This document shows positions 36,759 to 45,666 of a stretch of 64,000 nucleotides of DNA, piece by piece. Location: assembly GCF_900996245.1 (NCBI RefSeq), contig NZ_CAAJGK010000037.1, positions 62,001 through 126,000 of the forward strand. The letters are read 5' to 3'. Source of the DNA: Paraburkholderia sp. BCC1886 (lineage in GTDB: Bacteria; Pseudomonadota; Gammaproteobacteria; Burkholderiales; Burkholderiaceae). Position numbers and translations under genes: made by a program. Under the pieces are notes generated by a model. The model saw only the letters and a program-made list of their open reading frames with translations. It was not told the DNA's origin and made no database searches. Each line of letters opens with the position of its first letter. The stretch's first letter is position 1.

Positions 36759-38078
36759 TCACAGAATAAAAAAGATACACCCCACCGCTCCTATCCCCAT
36801 CCAGACCGCGTACCCCAAATTCGCCCGCATCAACGCAGTGCTGCTCACGCCATAACGCCCCTGTATTACGAGGTTCTGACCGGACAGCGGCCCGACAGCC
36901 GAACTGATGGCCCACCCGGCAACGATGACGAACCCAAGCACGTTAGCGTTCACGGAGTCCGTATGAACCAAACGAGTCAGCACGGCAATGCTTACCAACG
37001 GATGAATGCCGAACAACGCAGCCACGACCACCGCCGACAACCCCAGAGAAGCTTCCACAAGCCGAAAATTCGCGAGCACGACGGTCGAGGGCAAAAGCCC
37101 GAGAAGCGGAATCAACGACACCCCGAACATCCCGACTGCCAGAAACAACGCAAGCTCATTCGCATGCCGTGGAAACTCACTGCGAACATGCGCAACAAGC
37201 GCCACCAGCGCAACAGACGCGGACGAAAGCTTTCCCGGTCTCAAGAAAGACAAACAGCAAACCATCGCCGGGCAGACCAGCGTAACAGTACTCAAAACAG
37301 TCCACGCGGGCGTCAGCCATTGCGCGCCCAAGACAATCGCTCCGATCAACGCAGGCAGCTGCATGCCTCTGACACTCAGTCCAATTCCCTCGAACGCGGC
37401 CAAACCACCCGCTTTCTTGATATCCCAGATACACACGCCAAGCGAAAGCAACGCCATCGCCATTCCGGCCTCCAACAGCACGACGAATTGCGCACCGGGC
37501 GCATAACCGAGTGCGACTGCCATCGTCGCAAAGAACGGCGACCAGAATCCCGCCGACGCAAAAGCACGCGACAACACCATTGCCTGATCGAGTCGCAGTC
37601 CGCGCCCGCGCGCCATCCGGTCCCCGAAGATGATCACCGACGAATAGTTGATGATGGCGCCGACCAGATGGACATTCGCAAACGTGCACAGTAAGCCTTT
37701 CAAGCCTGCCTGCGGTCGCTGGAGTGTTGCCGTGGGCAGCAGTGAAATGAAACCGACCGCGATAAGCATCGAGATCATGCCGCTGTTCGCCGACAGTGCG
37801 CGTTGCCATAAATGCGGCGTGCCGCTCGTCACGCCGACTACGAGCCCTGGCAGACTTGCCGCGACAATCCATAGCATCTGTCGCTGGCTACGTGCTGAGA
37901 GTTCGCGCCAAAGGCAGACCAGCGCCACCCAATATAGTCCGCCCGAAAACACGTTTAAGTCGCGACTCGTCACGATACCGACCATCGTGACGGTCAATGC
38001 CGAAGCCATCGTGCACGCCGCGAATAATCGTCTGATGGAGGCCCGGCCTCGTTCGGAACAAGCCGCCTTTGTGTTCAC
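36759..38078 (-). CDS. Polytopic membrane protein, putative exporter of the five-gene operon
   Basis: 439 residues with about 11-12 membrane helices, starting at a GTG (38078) that lies 7 bases after the stop of the PEP-synthase-like gene. A longer frame to 38243 overlaps that gene and is Arg-rich, so it is a shadow. Recurrent helix-breaking motifs such as GAIINYSSVIIFGDRM (about 135) and SAVGPLSGQNLVIQGRYG (about 395) resemble ion-transporter-superfamily re-entrant loops, but I cannot name the family. Its position as last gene suggests product export or substrate import. Confidence 0.75.
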   Translation of the reverse strand: MNTKAACSERGRASIRRLFAACTMASALTVTMVGIVTSRDLNVFSGGLYWVALVCLWRELSARSQRQMLWIVAASLPGLVVGVTSGTPHLWQRALSANSGMISMLIAVGFISLLPTATLQRPQAGLKGLLCTFANVHLVGAIINYSSVIIFGDRMARGRGLRLDQAMVLSRAFASAGFWSPFFATMAVALGYAPGAQFVVLLEAGMAMALLSLGVCIWDIKKAGGLAAFEGIGLSVRGMQLPALIGAIVLGAQWLTPAWTVLSTVTLVCPAMVCCLSFLRPGKLSSASVALVALVAHVRSEFPRHANELALFLAVGMFGVSLIPLLGLLPSTVVLANFRLVEASLGLSAVVVAALFGIHPLVSIAVLTRLVHTDSVNANVLGFVIVAGWAISSAVGPLSGQNLVIQGRYGVSSTALMRANLGYAVWMGIGAVGCIFFIL

Positions 38079-38085
38079 GACGGCC

Positions 38086-40845
38086 TCAAGCCGTCTGCAC
38101 GACGGTAATCCGCTTGGCGTGGCAGTCCAGCACGATCCTCGCCGCCTGCTCCACCTTGCCGTACAGCACGTCGCCAACGCCAATCGCCGCAGCAACGCCC
38201 AACTCCGCGCAACGAATCGCCATATGTGAATTAGCGCCGCCATAGCGCGTGATCAGCCCGGCGATCGAATGCCCGAAAAGCCAGTCGAAGCCGGGGTCGG
38301 CACTCTCGACGACCGCAATCCTGCCCGCAAGCTCGAGACTTCGCGGATCGCTTGTTGCCAGCACATTCACCGACCCGGCATCGACTGCCAGGTTGGTGAT
38401 GAAATTCGGCTGGCCCGGCCGCTTGTGAAACGATAAGAAATCCGCGGGACTGAACACCAGATCGGGCAACTCGATTCGGCTATCGAGGTCGTAATCGACG
38501 CGCCGTGACCCGATCGTCGCTTTTAGTTGCGCCACATCGGGTTGTCTCATACCGGAGATCAGTTCGTCGAGATCGTGCAGATGCAGATACGCGAGGTCGT
38601 CGCGCGTAAGACCGAGTTGTTCTCCCCACAGCAGAAGCTGATTCAACCCGTGACTGAGGTAGCGGGTATAGACGAACTTCCCATACTCGCGACCGTGGAT
38701 GGCCCGGCGCGCAAAGCGGTCGACTGTTTCGAAGCTCAGGCCTTCGAACTCATCGCTCAAAGCGGCGTTGACCGCAGCGATCGTCGTGGGCGGGAGCGTC
38801 CAGCCCGATTTGTCGACGGCCTTCGCCGCGTCGATGAACGGATCGAGATAGCGCGCCGGGTCTTCGAAATACGCGGGACTCAGAATATCGTAGGTGCCCG
38901 GCCGCAGATGTCCGTAACGCTCGTAAAACAAGGTTCTCGCGAGTTCGCCGGTTTGCACCTTCACGGCATCGCGTTCCATCTCGCCGCTGATCGATTGAAT
39001 CGAATGCAGATAGTTTTCATAGTCGACGCGATCGAGTACGCCGACGTTCACGAGACCCTTGAGCGTACTCACGGCGACGAAAGCAGCGCGCGCAAGATGC
39101 GCGAATGGCTTGCAACCGTGGTGGTGACAGATTTCGATCAGGCGCCACGCTTTATGCAACGGTTCGTGGCCCGATGACATCACCGCGTCGAACAGGTTGC
39201 CGTAGCTTTCGACATCCGTATGATCGGCCTCGACGCGTCGCAGCGCCGAATGAAAGATGTCTTTTGCCGCCGCGCAGATTTCCGCGATTTCGGCGCCGCA
39301 AAGTGCTTCTCCGTAGCGCGCTTGCAGCCAGTTCGCCAGACCCGGAAACCACGTCGAGACCACTACTTCGAACTCGACCTTGTCATGCAAGCCGGGGTCG
39401 CATTCGAGCCGCGCGACATAGAGATTCAACAGCTTGTTGGCCAACGTCGGGGACAAGGCGGCGGGCGTGAACGAGTTGAAACTCGAGCGCACGTCGATAT
39501 ACGGATTGCCGCCGAGCCTGAGCATGTGCTGGACTGGCCGGACATCGCGGTAACCGTATTCCAGCCGCTGGTTCGTAACGACGGAGTCCGTGATAAGCCG
39601 TTGATACAGCGAAAACGCCAGCGGTCTGGGTTTGATGCCGATCAGTTCGGCCGGGTTCGCATCGGGCATGATGCCGAAGATCGCTTTTTCGCCTTGGAGA
39701 ATGCCGTCGCCGGTAATCTGCCTGCTGCTCATCAGGCGCATGCTCGAGCGGATGCGTGCCTCGACAGCGGCGTCGCAGGTTTGCCCGTAATCGCCCACGA
39801 GTGGCCGGATCTGCACAATATGAATGATCCCGGCGCGATCGACGATGAATTCCACATCCAGCGCGGTGTGATCGGCGCATCGTTCGATATCGCGTACCAC
39901 GGCGAGAAGCCGCCTCACACTACGCGGCGCTCGTATCTGGGCGGCGTGGGCGGTGCGGCTGACATAAAGCGTCTTTAGCGCGTTCGTGGTGCCGGACGTC
40001 ACGGTATCGGTGCGGCCGCTACTGTCGTCGTAGTTGACGACGAAGTACGGTGCATTGCGACCGACGACGCGGCTCGCGCAGACACCGCTCATAGCGGCAT
40101 CGACAATCTGTCTTTGCAGCAGAACCTGATCGTGCGGCGATCCTCTGCCGTATGAGTGGAACACGGTATCGACTGCTTGCGCGATGGCGTCGCCGTCTCG
40201 GCCGTCGACGTTCATCACGCTCGTATAGGCGCCGGCGTTCGACGAAGTAAAGCTGTCTTCGGACACGGCACTGCTGCGCGCAATCCAGATAGGTGACTCT
40301 TGATGGATAACGCGATCGACAAACGCTTGCCGTTCGGTGCACCATTCGGCGCGAGTCACGAGCAGGCCGGGATCTATCGTTGCGTCGGTCAGCAAACCGG
40401 CGAAGAACCGCAGCGTGGCACCCTTCGTCGTCAGCGCGTGCTGCTGAATGCTGAAGCCCGGCGTGCAGAGCAGTGGGCGAGCGATGATGTGCCGTTGTAT
40501 GTTCAAGTCCGGAGAACTGCTATTGCCCATTGCGGCGAGCACACCACGCCTCACATGAAGACCGACCACATGACTCATATCGATACTTCGATCGAGCGTC
40601 CACTGCGCAGCGAGTTCGTGCGCGATGCCGTAGGGGGCGGGCTCGCCGGAAACGAAAAGATCGATGTCGGCGCGCGATGCCGCAACGATTCTTGCGACCC
40701 GGTCGTCTTCCAGCAGGAAGTCGCCCATCGCGATCACTGCGCTGTCCTCGTCCGGAGTATGGCTGGATGGCGCGCCTGCACCTAAGCGGCGCGCGTTCAG
40801 AACATGAGTCAGGACGTGCTCTCCACCGTAGATGTATTCAAGCAT
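38086..40845 (-). CDS. PEP-synthase/pyruvate-phosphate-dikinase-like enzyme
   Basis: 919 residues from the ATG at 40845 (AAGGT upstream). About 180-205 carries the ATP-grasp signature ARSSAVSEDSFTSSNAGAY, matching the RSSAxxED...AG of PEP synthase. Near the C-terminus, LITRYGGANSHMAIRCAELGVAA holds the phospho-carrier His (about 873) of the mobile swivelling domain. No TIM-barrel PEP/pyruvate domain follows; instead a ~450-residue unfamiliar region lies between. This order (ATP-grasp, middle, His domain) is that of rifampicin phosphotransferase-like dikinases. It likely phosphorylates or activates the pathway intermediate. Confidence 0.82.
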   Translation of the reverse strand: MLEYIYGGEHVLTHVLNARRLGAGAPSSHTPDEDSAVIAMGDFLLEDDRVARIVAASRADIDLFVSGEPAPYGIAHELAAQWTLDRSIDMSHVVGLHVRRGVLAAMGNSSSPDLNIQRHIIARPLLCTPGFSIQQHALTTKGATLRFFAGLLTDATIDPGLLVTRAEWCTERQAFVDRVIHQESPIWIARSSAVSEDSFTSSNAGAYTSVMNVDGRDGDAIAQAVDTVFHSYGRGSPHDQVLLQRQIVDAAMSGVCASRVVGRNAPYFVVNYDDSSGRTDTVTSGTTNALKTLYVSRTAHAAQIRAPRSVRRLLAVVRDIERCADHTALDVEFIVDRAGIIHIVQIRPLVGDYGQTCDAAVEARIRSSMRLMSSRQITGDGILQGEKAIFGIMPDANPAELIGIKPRPLAFSLYQRLITDSVVTNQRLEYGYRDVRPVQHMLRLGGNPYIDVRSSFNSFTPAALSPTLANKLLNLYVARLECDPGLHDKVEFEVVVSTWFPGLANWLQARYGEALCGAEIAEICAAAKDIFHSALRRVEADHTDVESYGNLFDAVMSSGHEPLHKAWRLIEICHHHGCKPFAHLARAAFVAVSTLKGLVNVGVLDRVDYENYLHSIQSISGEMERDAVKVQTGELARTLFYERYGHLRPGTYDILSPAYFEDPARYLDPFIDAAKAVDKSGWTLPPTTIAAVNAALSDEFEGLSFETVDRFARRAIHGREYGKFVYTRYLSHGLNQLLLWGEQLGLTRDDLAYLHLHDLDELISGMRQPDVAQLKATIGSRRVDYDLDSRIELPDLVFSPADFLSFHKRPGQPNFITNLAVDAGSVNVLATSDPRSLELAGRIAVVESADPGFDWLFGHSIAGLITRYGGANSHMAIRCAELGVAAAIGVGDVLYGKVEQAARIVLDCHAKRITVVQTA

Positions 40846-40883
40846 GGGTAGTACCTTGTTGATCGCGAAGAGCGGGAACGCGT

Positions 40884-41675
40884 TCACACGTAGAGTTGAT
40901 CGATGGAATAAATGCAGCACGAACCGCGCAGCTCGACGCGCCCGGCACTGACGCTGGCTGTCAGGACACCCGGGCTTGCGGAATGCTGGATAGCGCTGAG
41001 TACGCTCTTATCGAGGCGCTGTGCCCAGAAACTCGCCAGGTAGTGATGCGCCGATGCGGTCACGAAATCTTCCGGCACGCCGTAAGCGGGTGCAAAAAAT
41101 CGGGCGCAGTAGTCGTGTCGTGCGGCGGGGGCGGTGACGCACAGTCCGCGATACGGCAAGGTGACGAGTTGCGCCAACGGCGCATCGAAGCGCTTGACCT
41201 GATCCTCGCTATCCATCACCAGTACGAGATCGTCGCCGCAAGACAGCTTGGTGGCGACGCCCAGGTCCGCTGCCGCGTTGCCCGGCGTCCGCAACGCAGG
41301 CGCGGGACCGCAGTCGAGCACGTCGGCCTTTTCACGCGACACGTTGGATACGCGCTCGCATCCTGGCGCCCGATCGGTCCAATGCAGGGTGATCGAGGTC
41401 CAGTCATGCTCCGCGACGGCGGCCAGCACGTATTGCGCGGCGAGCGTGGCGTGACCGGCGTTCGATACCTCGCGCGTCGGTGTGAACCAGCGGATATCGT
41501 AATGACGGGAATCGTCGGAACGCGACCGCAAAAATACCGTTTCGGGAAACCCGTTGATGAACGCAATGCGCTGCATCAACGGCTCAGGCAGTGCGTCGCG
41601 TAAAAGCACGACCGCTGCAGGGTTACCTTCCAGCGGGTTGGTAGAGAAAGCCTTTACGCAATATTGCCGGAGCAT
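40884..41675 (-). CDS. PhzF-family isomerase/epimerase
   Basis: 263 residues. Family motifs: MLRQYCVKAFSTNPLEGNPAAVVLL at the N-terminus, the catalytic Glu in NGFPETVFL (about 41-49), ARSG-like SNAGHATLAAQYVL (about 70), and the second-half GVPEDFVTASAHHYLASFW (about 199-217). PhzF-fold enzymes catalyse proton shifts in antibiotic pathways, although many paralogues are unassigned. The ATG overlaps the stop of the PLP-enzyme gene by one base (TGATG). Confidence 0.88.
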   Translation of the reverse strand: MLRQYCVKAFSTNPLEGNPAAVVLLRDALPEPLMQRIAFINGFPETVFLRSRSDDSRHYDIRWFTPTREVSNAGHATLAAQYVLAAVAEHDWTSITLHWTDRAPGCERVSNVSREKADVLDCGPAPALRTPGNAAADLGVATKLSCGDDLVLVMDSEDQVKRFDAPLAQLVTLPYRGLCVTAPAARHDYCARFFAPAYGVPEDFVTASAHHYLASFWAQRLDKSVLSAIQHSASPGVLTASVSAGRVELRGSCCIYSIDQLYV

Positions 41676-42724
41676 CAGGCTTTAACCGGACGTTGCATCA
41701 GGGAATGCATATGACGTTCGGGCGCGAGTGAGGTCTCGAGCGTGTCGAGATAGGCACGCGCGTCGGCTGTCAGTCGCGTGCTGAGATAACGTTCGGTGGA
41801 ACTGGCTGCCACCACCACGATATTTTTCCCGGCCATCTGCGGTTCACTGGCAAGTTCGATCGCAGCCTGCAATGCCGCACCGGTACTGATTCCAATCAGA
41901 ACGCCTTCTGCGCGGATTGCACGAAGCGTGGTTGCATAACCGTCGTCGGTATCGATCACCATTACCCGATCGATTACCGCCCGATCTAGCGTCTCGGGAA
42001 TAAAACCAGGCCCGATGCCGATAATGCCGTGATTGCCTTCGGCTTCGCCAATCTCGACCTGCCCCGACAGCACCGCGGCTTCGCGCGGTTCCACGGCGAC
42101 CACGAGGGTTTGCGGCCGCTTGCTCTTCAGGTACGCGCCAATTCCGCTGATATGTCCGCCAGTGCCCGATGCGGCGACAAACGCATCGACCTGGCCGTCG
42201 AGTTGTCGGAGTAGTTCTTCGCCGGTCTTGAAGTGCGCGGCGGGGTTCGCGGGGTTGCGCGTCTGGTCCGCAATAAACGACGCTGGATATTTTTCCGCGA
42301 GTTCGAATGACTTGGCGACCGGGCCGAGCAGGCCCTGGCTTTCGGGTGTCAACACGAGGTGGGCACCGAGCATGCGCAGCAGCAGCTTGCGTTCGAGCGA
42401 CACGAACTCGGGCATCACGATCGTGATTTCATAGCCTCTTGCCGCGCAGATACCTGCCAGCGAAATACCCGTATTGCCGCTGGTTGCCTCGATAACATGC
42501 GTGCCCGGTTTCAGCTTGCCTTCGCGCTCGGCGGTTTCGATGATATTAAGCGCGACGCGGTCTTTGACCGACATCCATGGATTCAGAAATTCCAGCTTCA
42601 GATAGATATTGCCCGCGAGCCCCGCGGACAACTTGTCTAAATGAACGAGCGGAGTATTGCCTACGGCGTGCGTCAAGGAATAGGGCATGGATGAATAGGG
42701 AAAGTCGAACGGGTCGATCGCCAC
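41675..42724 (-). CDS. Cysteine-synthase-like PLP enzyme (beta-replacement family)
   Basis: 349 residues. The PLP lysine is in NPWMSVKDRVA (about 55), the substrate loop in EATSGNTGIS (about 80), the phosphate loop in ASGTGGHISGIG (about 190) and the pyridine Ser/Thr in GISTGAAL (about 290). It belongs to the O-acetylserine sulfhydrylase / cystathionine-synthase fold; such paralogues in biosynthetic clusters make 2,3-diaminopropionate or other beta-substituted alanines. The start is a GTG at 42724; an ATG at 42688 just before VGNTPLVHL is an alternative. Neither has a strong ribosome-binding site, suggesting coupling. Confidence 0.88.
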   Translation of the reverse strand: MAIDPFDFPYSSMPYSLTHAVGNTPLVHLDKLSAGLAGNIYLKLEFLNPWMSVKDRVALNIIETAEREGKLKPGTHVIEATSGNTGISLAGICAARGYEITIVMPEFVSLERKLLLRMLGAHLVLTPESQGLLGPVAKSFELAEKYPASFIADQTRNPANPAAHFKTGEELLRQLDGQVDAFVAASGTGGHISGIGAYLKSKRPQTLVVAVEPREAAVLSGQVEIGEAEGNHGIIGIGPGFIPETLDRAVIDRVMVIDTDDGYATTLRAIRAEGVLIGISTGAALQAAIELASEPQMAGKNIVVVAASSTERYLSTRLTADARAYLDTLETSLAPERHMHSLMQRPVKA

Positions 42725-42766
42725 GTGAGCGCTCGGAAAAGGGGCAGCACGATGCGCCGGGTCGAG

Positions 42767-43450
42767 TCAGCGGACGATGTTGTGATAGAAACCCGTGTAG
42801 ACATTCGCGAACAGACACGAGCCGAATTGCACGCCTTCTTTGATCACGCGCTGATGGTCGGGATGAGCCCAGTCGTGGTTCACGACCATGAGGAAATCCT
42901 CGGCATGCTGGATGTCGATTTCCTTGTGGAGCGCGTAGTGAGTGATGCGCTCTGCTGGCAGCCAGTCGTTGTCGACGATTGCCTGGCAAATCAGCGACGA
43001 CACATCGACAAAGGTGCGTTCGATTCCGCTGAACATGGCCGCCGCAAATCGATAGCTTTCGAACGCCGACGCTCCGCGTAGTGCTTCGTTGAATATGCGC
43101 ACGTTCGCCGACGGATTATTCTGATCGACCATCGACGCATCACCGCCCAGTCGGTCGATCAAGGTCATGATGGTTTTGCCGTGCACTTTCTCCGGCACGC
43201 CCTTGCCGTGCTCTTCCCACAGGTTGTCCACCAGTGCGATACGCAGCACGGCATCTGGAATATTGGCAATAACCTGCGCCATTGGGCGATTGAAAAACTG
43301 AACCAGCGGAGCGAATTCGATCTGACTTTTCAGGAACTGTTCTTTAGACATCTTCCCTGAGCAGAGCATCCTGAAATACGGATGCTCTGCAAGTTTCAGA
43401 TTGAATACACTGGATTCGAGACAGTCTTTCAGGCCGGGATGAAGCGACAT
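42767..43450 (-). CDS. Heme-oxygenase-like diiron oxidase (HDO/TenA-like fold)
   Basis: 227 residues, all-helical. Candidate metal ligands are Glu in SQIEFAPLVQ (about 45), Glu/His in NLWEEHGKG (about 80-85), Glu in GIERTFVD (about 142) and the paired H...D...H of HYALHKEIDIQHAEDF (about 172-183). This order matches the iron-containing redox enzymes of the SznF, UndA, BesC and CADD type rather than TenA thiaminase. These catalyse N-oxygenation, decarboxylation or C-C cleavage. AAGGAG precedes the ATG. It is the first gene of the operon. Confidence 0.83.
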   Translation of the reverse strand: MSLHPGLKDCLESSVFNLKLAEHPYFRMLCSGKMSKEQFLKSQIEFAPLVQFFNRPMAQVIANIPDAVLRIALVDNLWEEHGKGVPEKVHGKTIMTLIDRLGGDASMVDQNNPSANVRIFNEALRGASAFESYRFAAAMFSGIERTFVDVSSLICQAIVDNDWLPAERITHYALHKEIDIQHAEDFLMVVNHDWAHPDHQRVIKEGVQFGSCLFANVYTGFYHNIVR

Positions 43451-43603
43451 CGTACTACTCCTTATTTTGATTTTTCTGAGCGAAGTCGACCGGGAATGCG
43501 AAACGGTTGATGAGTCGTGTTCGACGGAGAGCAGAAGGTCAACGGGAGTAATCGTATGACGGATAATCCCGCCAGCGAAGCCAGGGAAACCGGTAAGTCA
43601 AAT

Positions 43604-43619
43604 ATCGGACCAGTCCGAT
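43604..43619. promoter_or_regulatory. Palindrome upstream of the five-gene operon
   Basis: ATCGGAC-CA-GTCCGAT, perfect 7-bp arms, 154 bp before the HDO start and 76 bp after the EamA stop. It may be an operator of the operon or a terminator of the EamA transcript. No T-tract is visible. Confidence 0.45.
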
Positions 43620-43694
43620 TGCGCGTGGGGTTGAGTCTCTTATCGATCTCCCGGCGCAGCACTCAAAAACGCCGAAAACGAAGGGCCACGAAAC

Positions 43695-44537
43695 TCAAGC
43701 CCCCAAACACACCGCGCCCACGGCCACCACCACGCACGCGACCCATCTCTTCGCACTAACCGGCTCACCCAGGAACACTCGCCCGATCAGCACGGCAAAC
43801 ACGACACTCGTCTCGCGCAACGCGGACACCGCGCCCATCGCACCGGACTGCAGCGCCCAGATCACGATGCCATACGCGGCGATAGACACCAATCCGCCGA
43901 TCAGCGACGAGCCCACGGCCATAGGCGTTTGCGTCACCGGTTTCAAAAGCGCCGGAAGCCCGCGGGAAGTCACGAATAACACCGGCATCAACCAATAAAA
44001 GAAGAACATCCACGCGGTATAAGCCAACGCCTCGCCGCCCGACAGGCGCACGCCGATTCCATCGATCACGGTGTAAAGCGCAATGGTCGCGCCGGTTGTC
44101 AACGCAGCGAGCACGCCTGCACGCGAGACATTACGTCCATTCACTGCGAGCGCGATGATGCCGCCGGAGATCAGCACGATGCCGAGCACGTGCCACGCAC
44201 CGATCGCCTCGTGTGCGAAGAGCGCCGCGCCTAGCGTGACCAGCAGCGGCGAAGAGCCACGCGCAATGGGGTACGCCTGCGCCAGATCGTTGCGGCGATA
44301 AGAACGCACGAGGGTCACGTTGTAGACGATATGCACCAGCCCCGACGCGACGATATAAGGCCACGCGGCGGCCTTTGGAAGCGGCAAAAATAAAATGGCG
44401 AAGGTGGAAACGACCGCGATGGCAATGCTCATCCACGTCATGGAGAGATAGCGATCCCGATTGCCATGCAGCATCGCATTCCAGCTCGCGTGAAGGAGCG
44501 CGGCAAGCAGCACGAAAGCGCCGGTATAACTCAGCAT
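43695..44537 (-). CDS. EamA/DMT-family transporter
   Basis: 280 residues with ten membrane helices in two EamA repeats. Each repeat ends in the typical pattern, e.g. LGEPVSAKRWVACVVVAVGAVCLG. The ATG at 44537 gives MLSYTGAFVLLAALLHASWN, a hallmark N-terminus. It is divergent from the GcvA-type LysR gene 156 bp away, the usual arrangement of a LysR regulator and its exporter target. It also precedes the five-gene operon on the same strand, but a 244-bp gap with a palindrome separates them. Confidence 0.9.
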   Translation of the reverse strand: MLSYTGAFVLLAALLHASWNAMLHGNRDRYLSMTWMSIAIAVVSTFAILFLPLPKAAAWPYIVASGLVHIVYNVTLVRSYRRNDLAQAYPIARGSSPLLVTLGAALFAHEAIGAWHVLGIVLISGGIIALAVNGRNVSRAGVLAALTTGATIALYTVIDGIGVRLSGGEALAYTAWMFFFYWLMPVLFVTSRGLPALLKPVTQTPMAVGSSLIGGLVSIAAYGIVIWALQSGAMGAVSALRETSVVFAVLIGRVFLGEPVSAKRWVACVVVAVGAVCLGA

Positions 44538-44651
44538 GCAGATTCCATCCAGTTGAACGAGACGGCGGCAGTCGAGACTCCGCACGGGCGAGCGCAGTCC
44601 CATCGACGCCGTACTCGACAGGATATCTATCTTGTGATGCGGCAACAAACC

Positions 44652-44680
44652 AGATAAATTGGTTGCCCGGGTTAGATAAA
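44652..44680. promoter_or_regulatory. Direct AGATAAA repeats in the EamA-LysR divergent promoter
   Basis: AGATAAA occurs at 44652-44658 and 44674-44680, spaced by 22 bp (two helical turns), just upstream of the LysR start. Such phased sites suit a LysR dimer pair controlling the divergent transporter. Confidence 0.4.
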
Positions 44681-44693
44681 CTCTTATGAATCA

Positions 44694-45584
44694 ATGAAGC
44701 GACCTCTCCCTCCCCTGAATGCGTTGCGCGCCTTCGAATCTGCCGGACGGCTCGGCAGTTTCAAGGATGCGGCCGCCGAATTACACGTCACGCACGGCGC
44801 CGTGAGTCAGCATGTGCGTTTGCTGGAGGAGTGGTTAGGCGCGCCGCTCTTCGAGCGGCACAACCGGCGCGTGGTGCTGACGCCGGCGGCGAAGGCCTAC
44901 CTGGACGATATCGGCCCGTTGTTCGAGCAACTGTCGCAGTCGACCGCACGATACGGCTTACCGGCCACCGCGTCGCGAACCCTGACCTTGAACGCGCCGG
45001 CAAGCTTCACGTTGCGCTGGCTGCTGCCCAGGCTGGCGCGGTTTCTCGCCGATTATCCCGACTTGAACGTCACGGTCGCTACATCGAACGAACCGGTGGA
45101 GGGTCTGAAGGACAGTTTCGACATCGTCGTGCGCGGTGGCCCGGACACGTTTTATGGCTATACGATGCGGCCGTTTCTCGACGAAGCGCGCGTTCCCGTC
45201 TGCAGCCCCGCGCTATTGCGGCGCATCCCGCTGGACGTGCCGGAAGATTTCCGGCGGCACACCTTGCTGCACACGGCGAGCTTGCCGCGCTTGTGGCCCG
45301 ACTGGCTGGCGAAGGTGCAACTGCCCGCGCTGCGCCCGGCCGCGACGGTGAGCTTCGACCACTTCTATCTCACCGTGCAGGCAGCCATCGACGGAATAGG
45401 CATCGCGATGGGACCCACCGCGCTCATCGCGGAAGACCTCGCCGCCGGCCGGCTCGTCAAACCGTTCGCCGGGCCGGTGTTGCCCTCGCGCAGTTACTGC
45501 ACTTACGTGGCGGACGAAAAATCCGCGGATGAGCGCGTCGTGTTGTTTCGAGCGTGGCTCGAAAGTGAAGGCATGCCCCGGTAA
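44694..45584 (+). CDS. LysR-family regulator, GcvA type
   Basis: 296 residues. The N-terminal winged helix-turn-helix is LPPLNALRAFESAGRLGSF, AAAELHVTHGAVSQHVRLLE, and the pattern LPPLNALRAFE marks the GcvA/AmpR group. The effector domain spans about 90-295. It is divergent from the EamA transporter and most likely regulates it. Confidence 0.9.
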   Translation: MKRPLPPLNALRAFESAGRLGSFKDAAAELHVTHGAVSQHVRLLEEWLGAPLFERHNRRVVLTPAAKAYLDDIGPLFEQLSQSTARYGLPATASRTLTLNAPASFTLRWLLPRLARFLADYPDLNVTVATSNEPVEGLKDSFDIVVRGGPDTFYGYTMRPFLDEARVPVCSPALLRRIPLDVPEDFRRHTLLHTASLPRLWPDWLAKVQLPALRPAATVSFDHFYLTVQAAIDGIGIAMGPTALIAEDLAAGRLVKPFAGPVLPSRSYCTYVADEKSADERVVLFRAWLESEGMPR

Positions 45585-45666
45585 CGCGACGGCGCGGTTG
45601 GTTCGACTCTGCCGTCGAGCGGGCGGCGCAACGACAAAAAGCGCAGCAGGGCACACCAGGATCCGC

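Noticed and set aside
38079..38243. N-terminal extension of the permease
   Set aside because: It overlaps the end of the dikinase-like gene and is Arg/Cys/Trp-rich; the GTG at 38078 is better placed.
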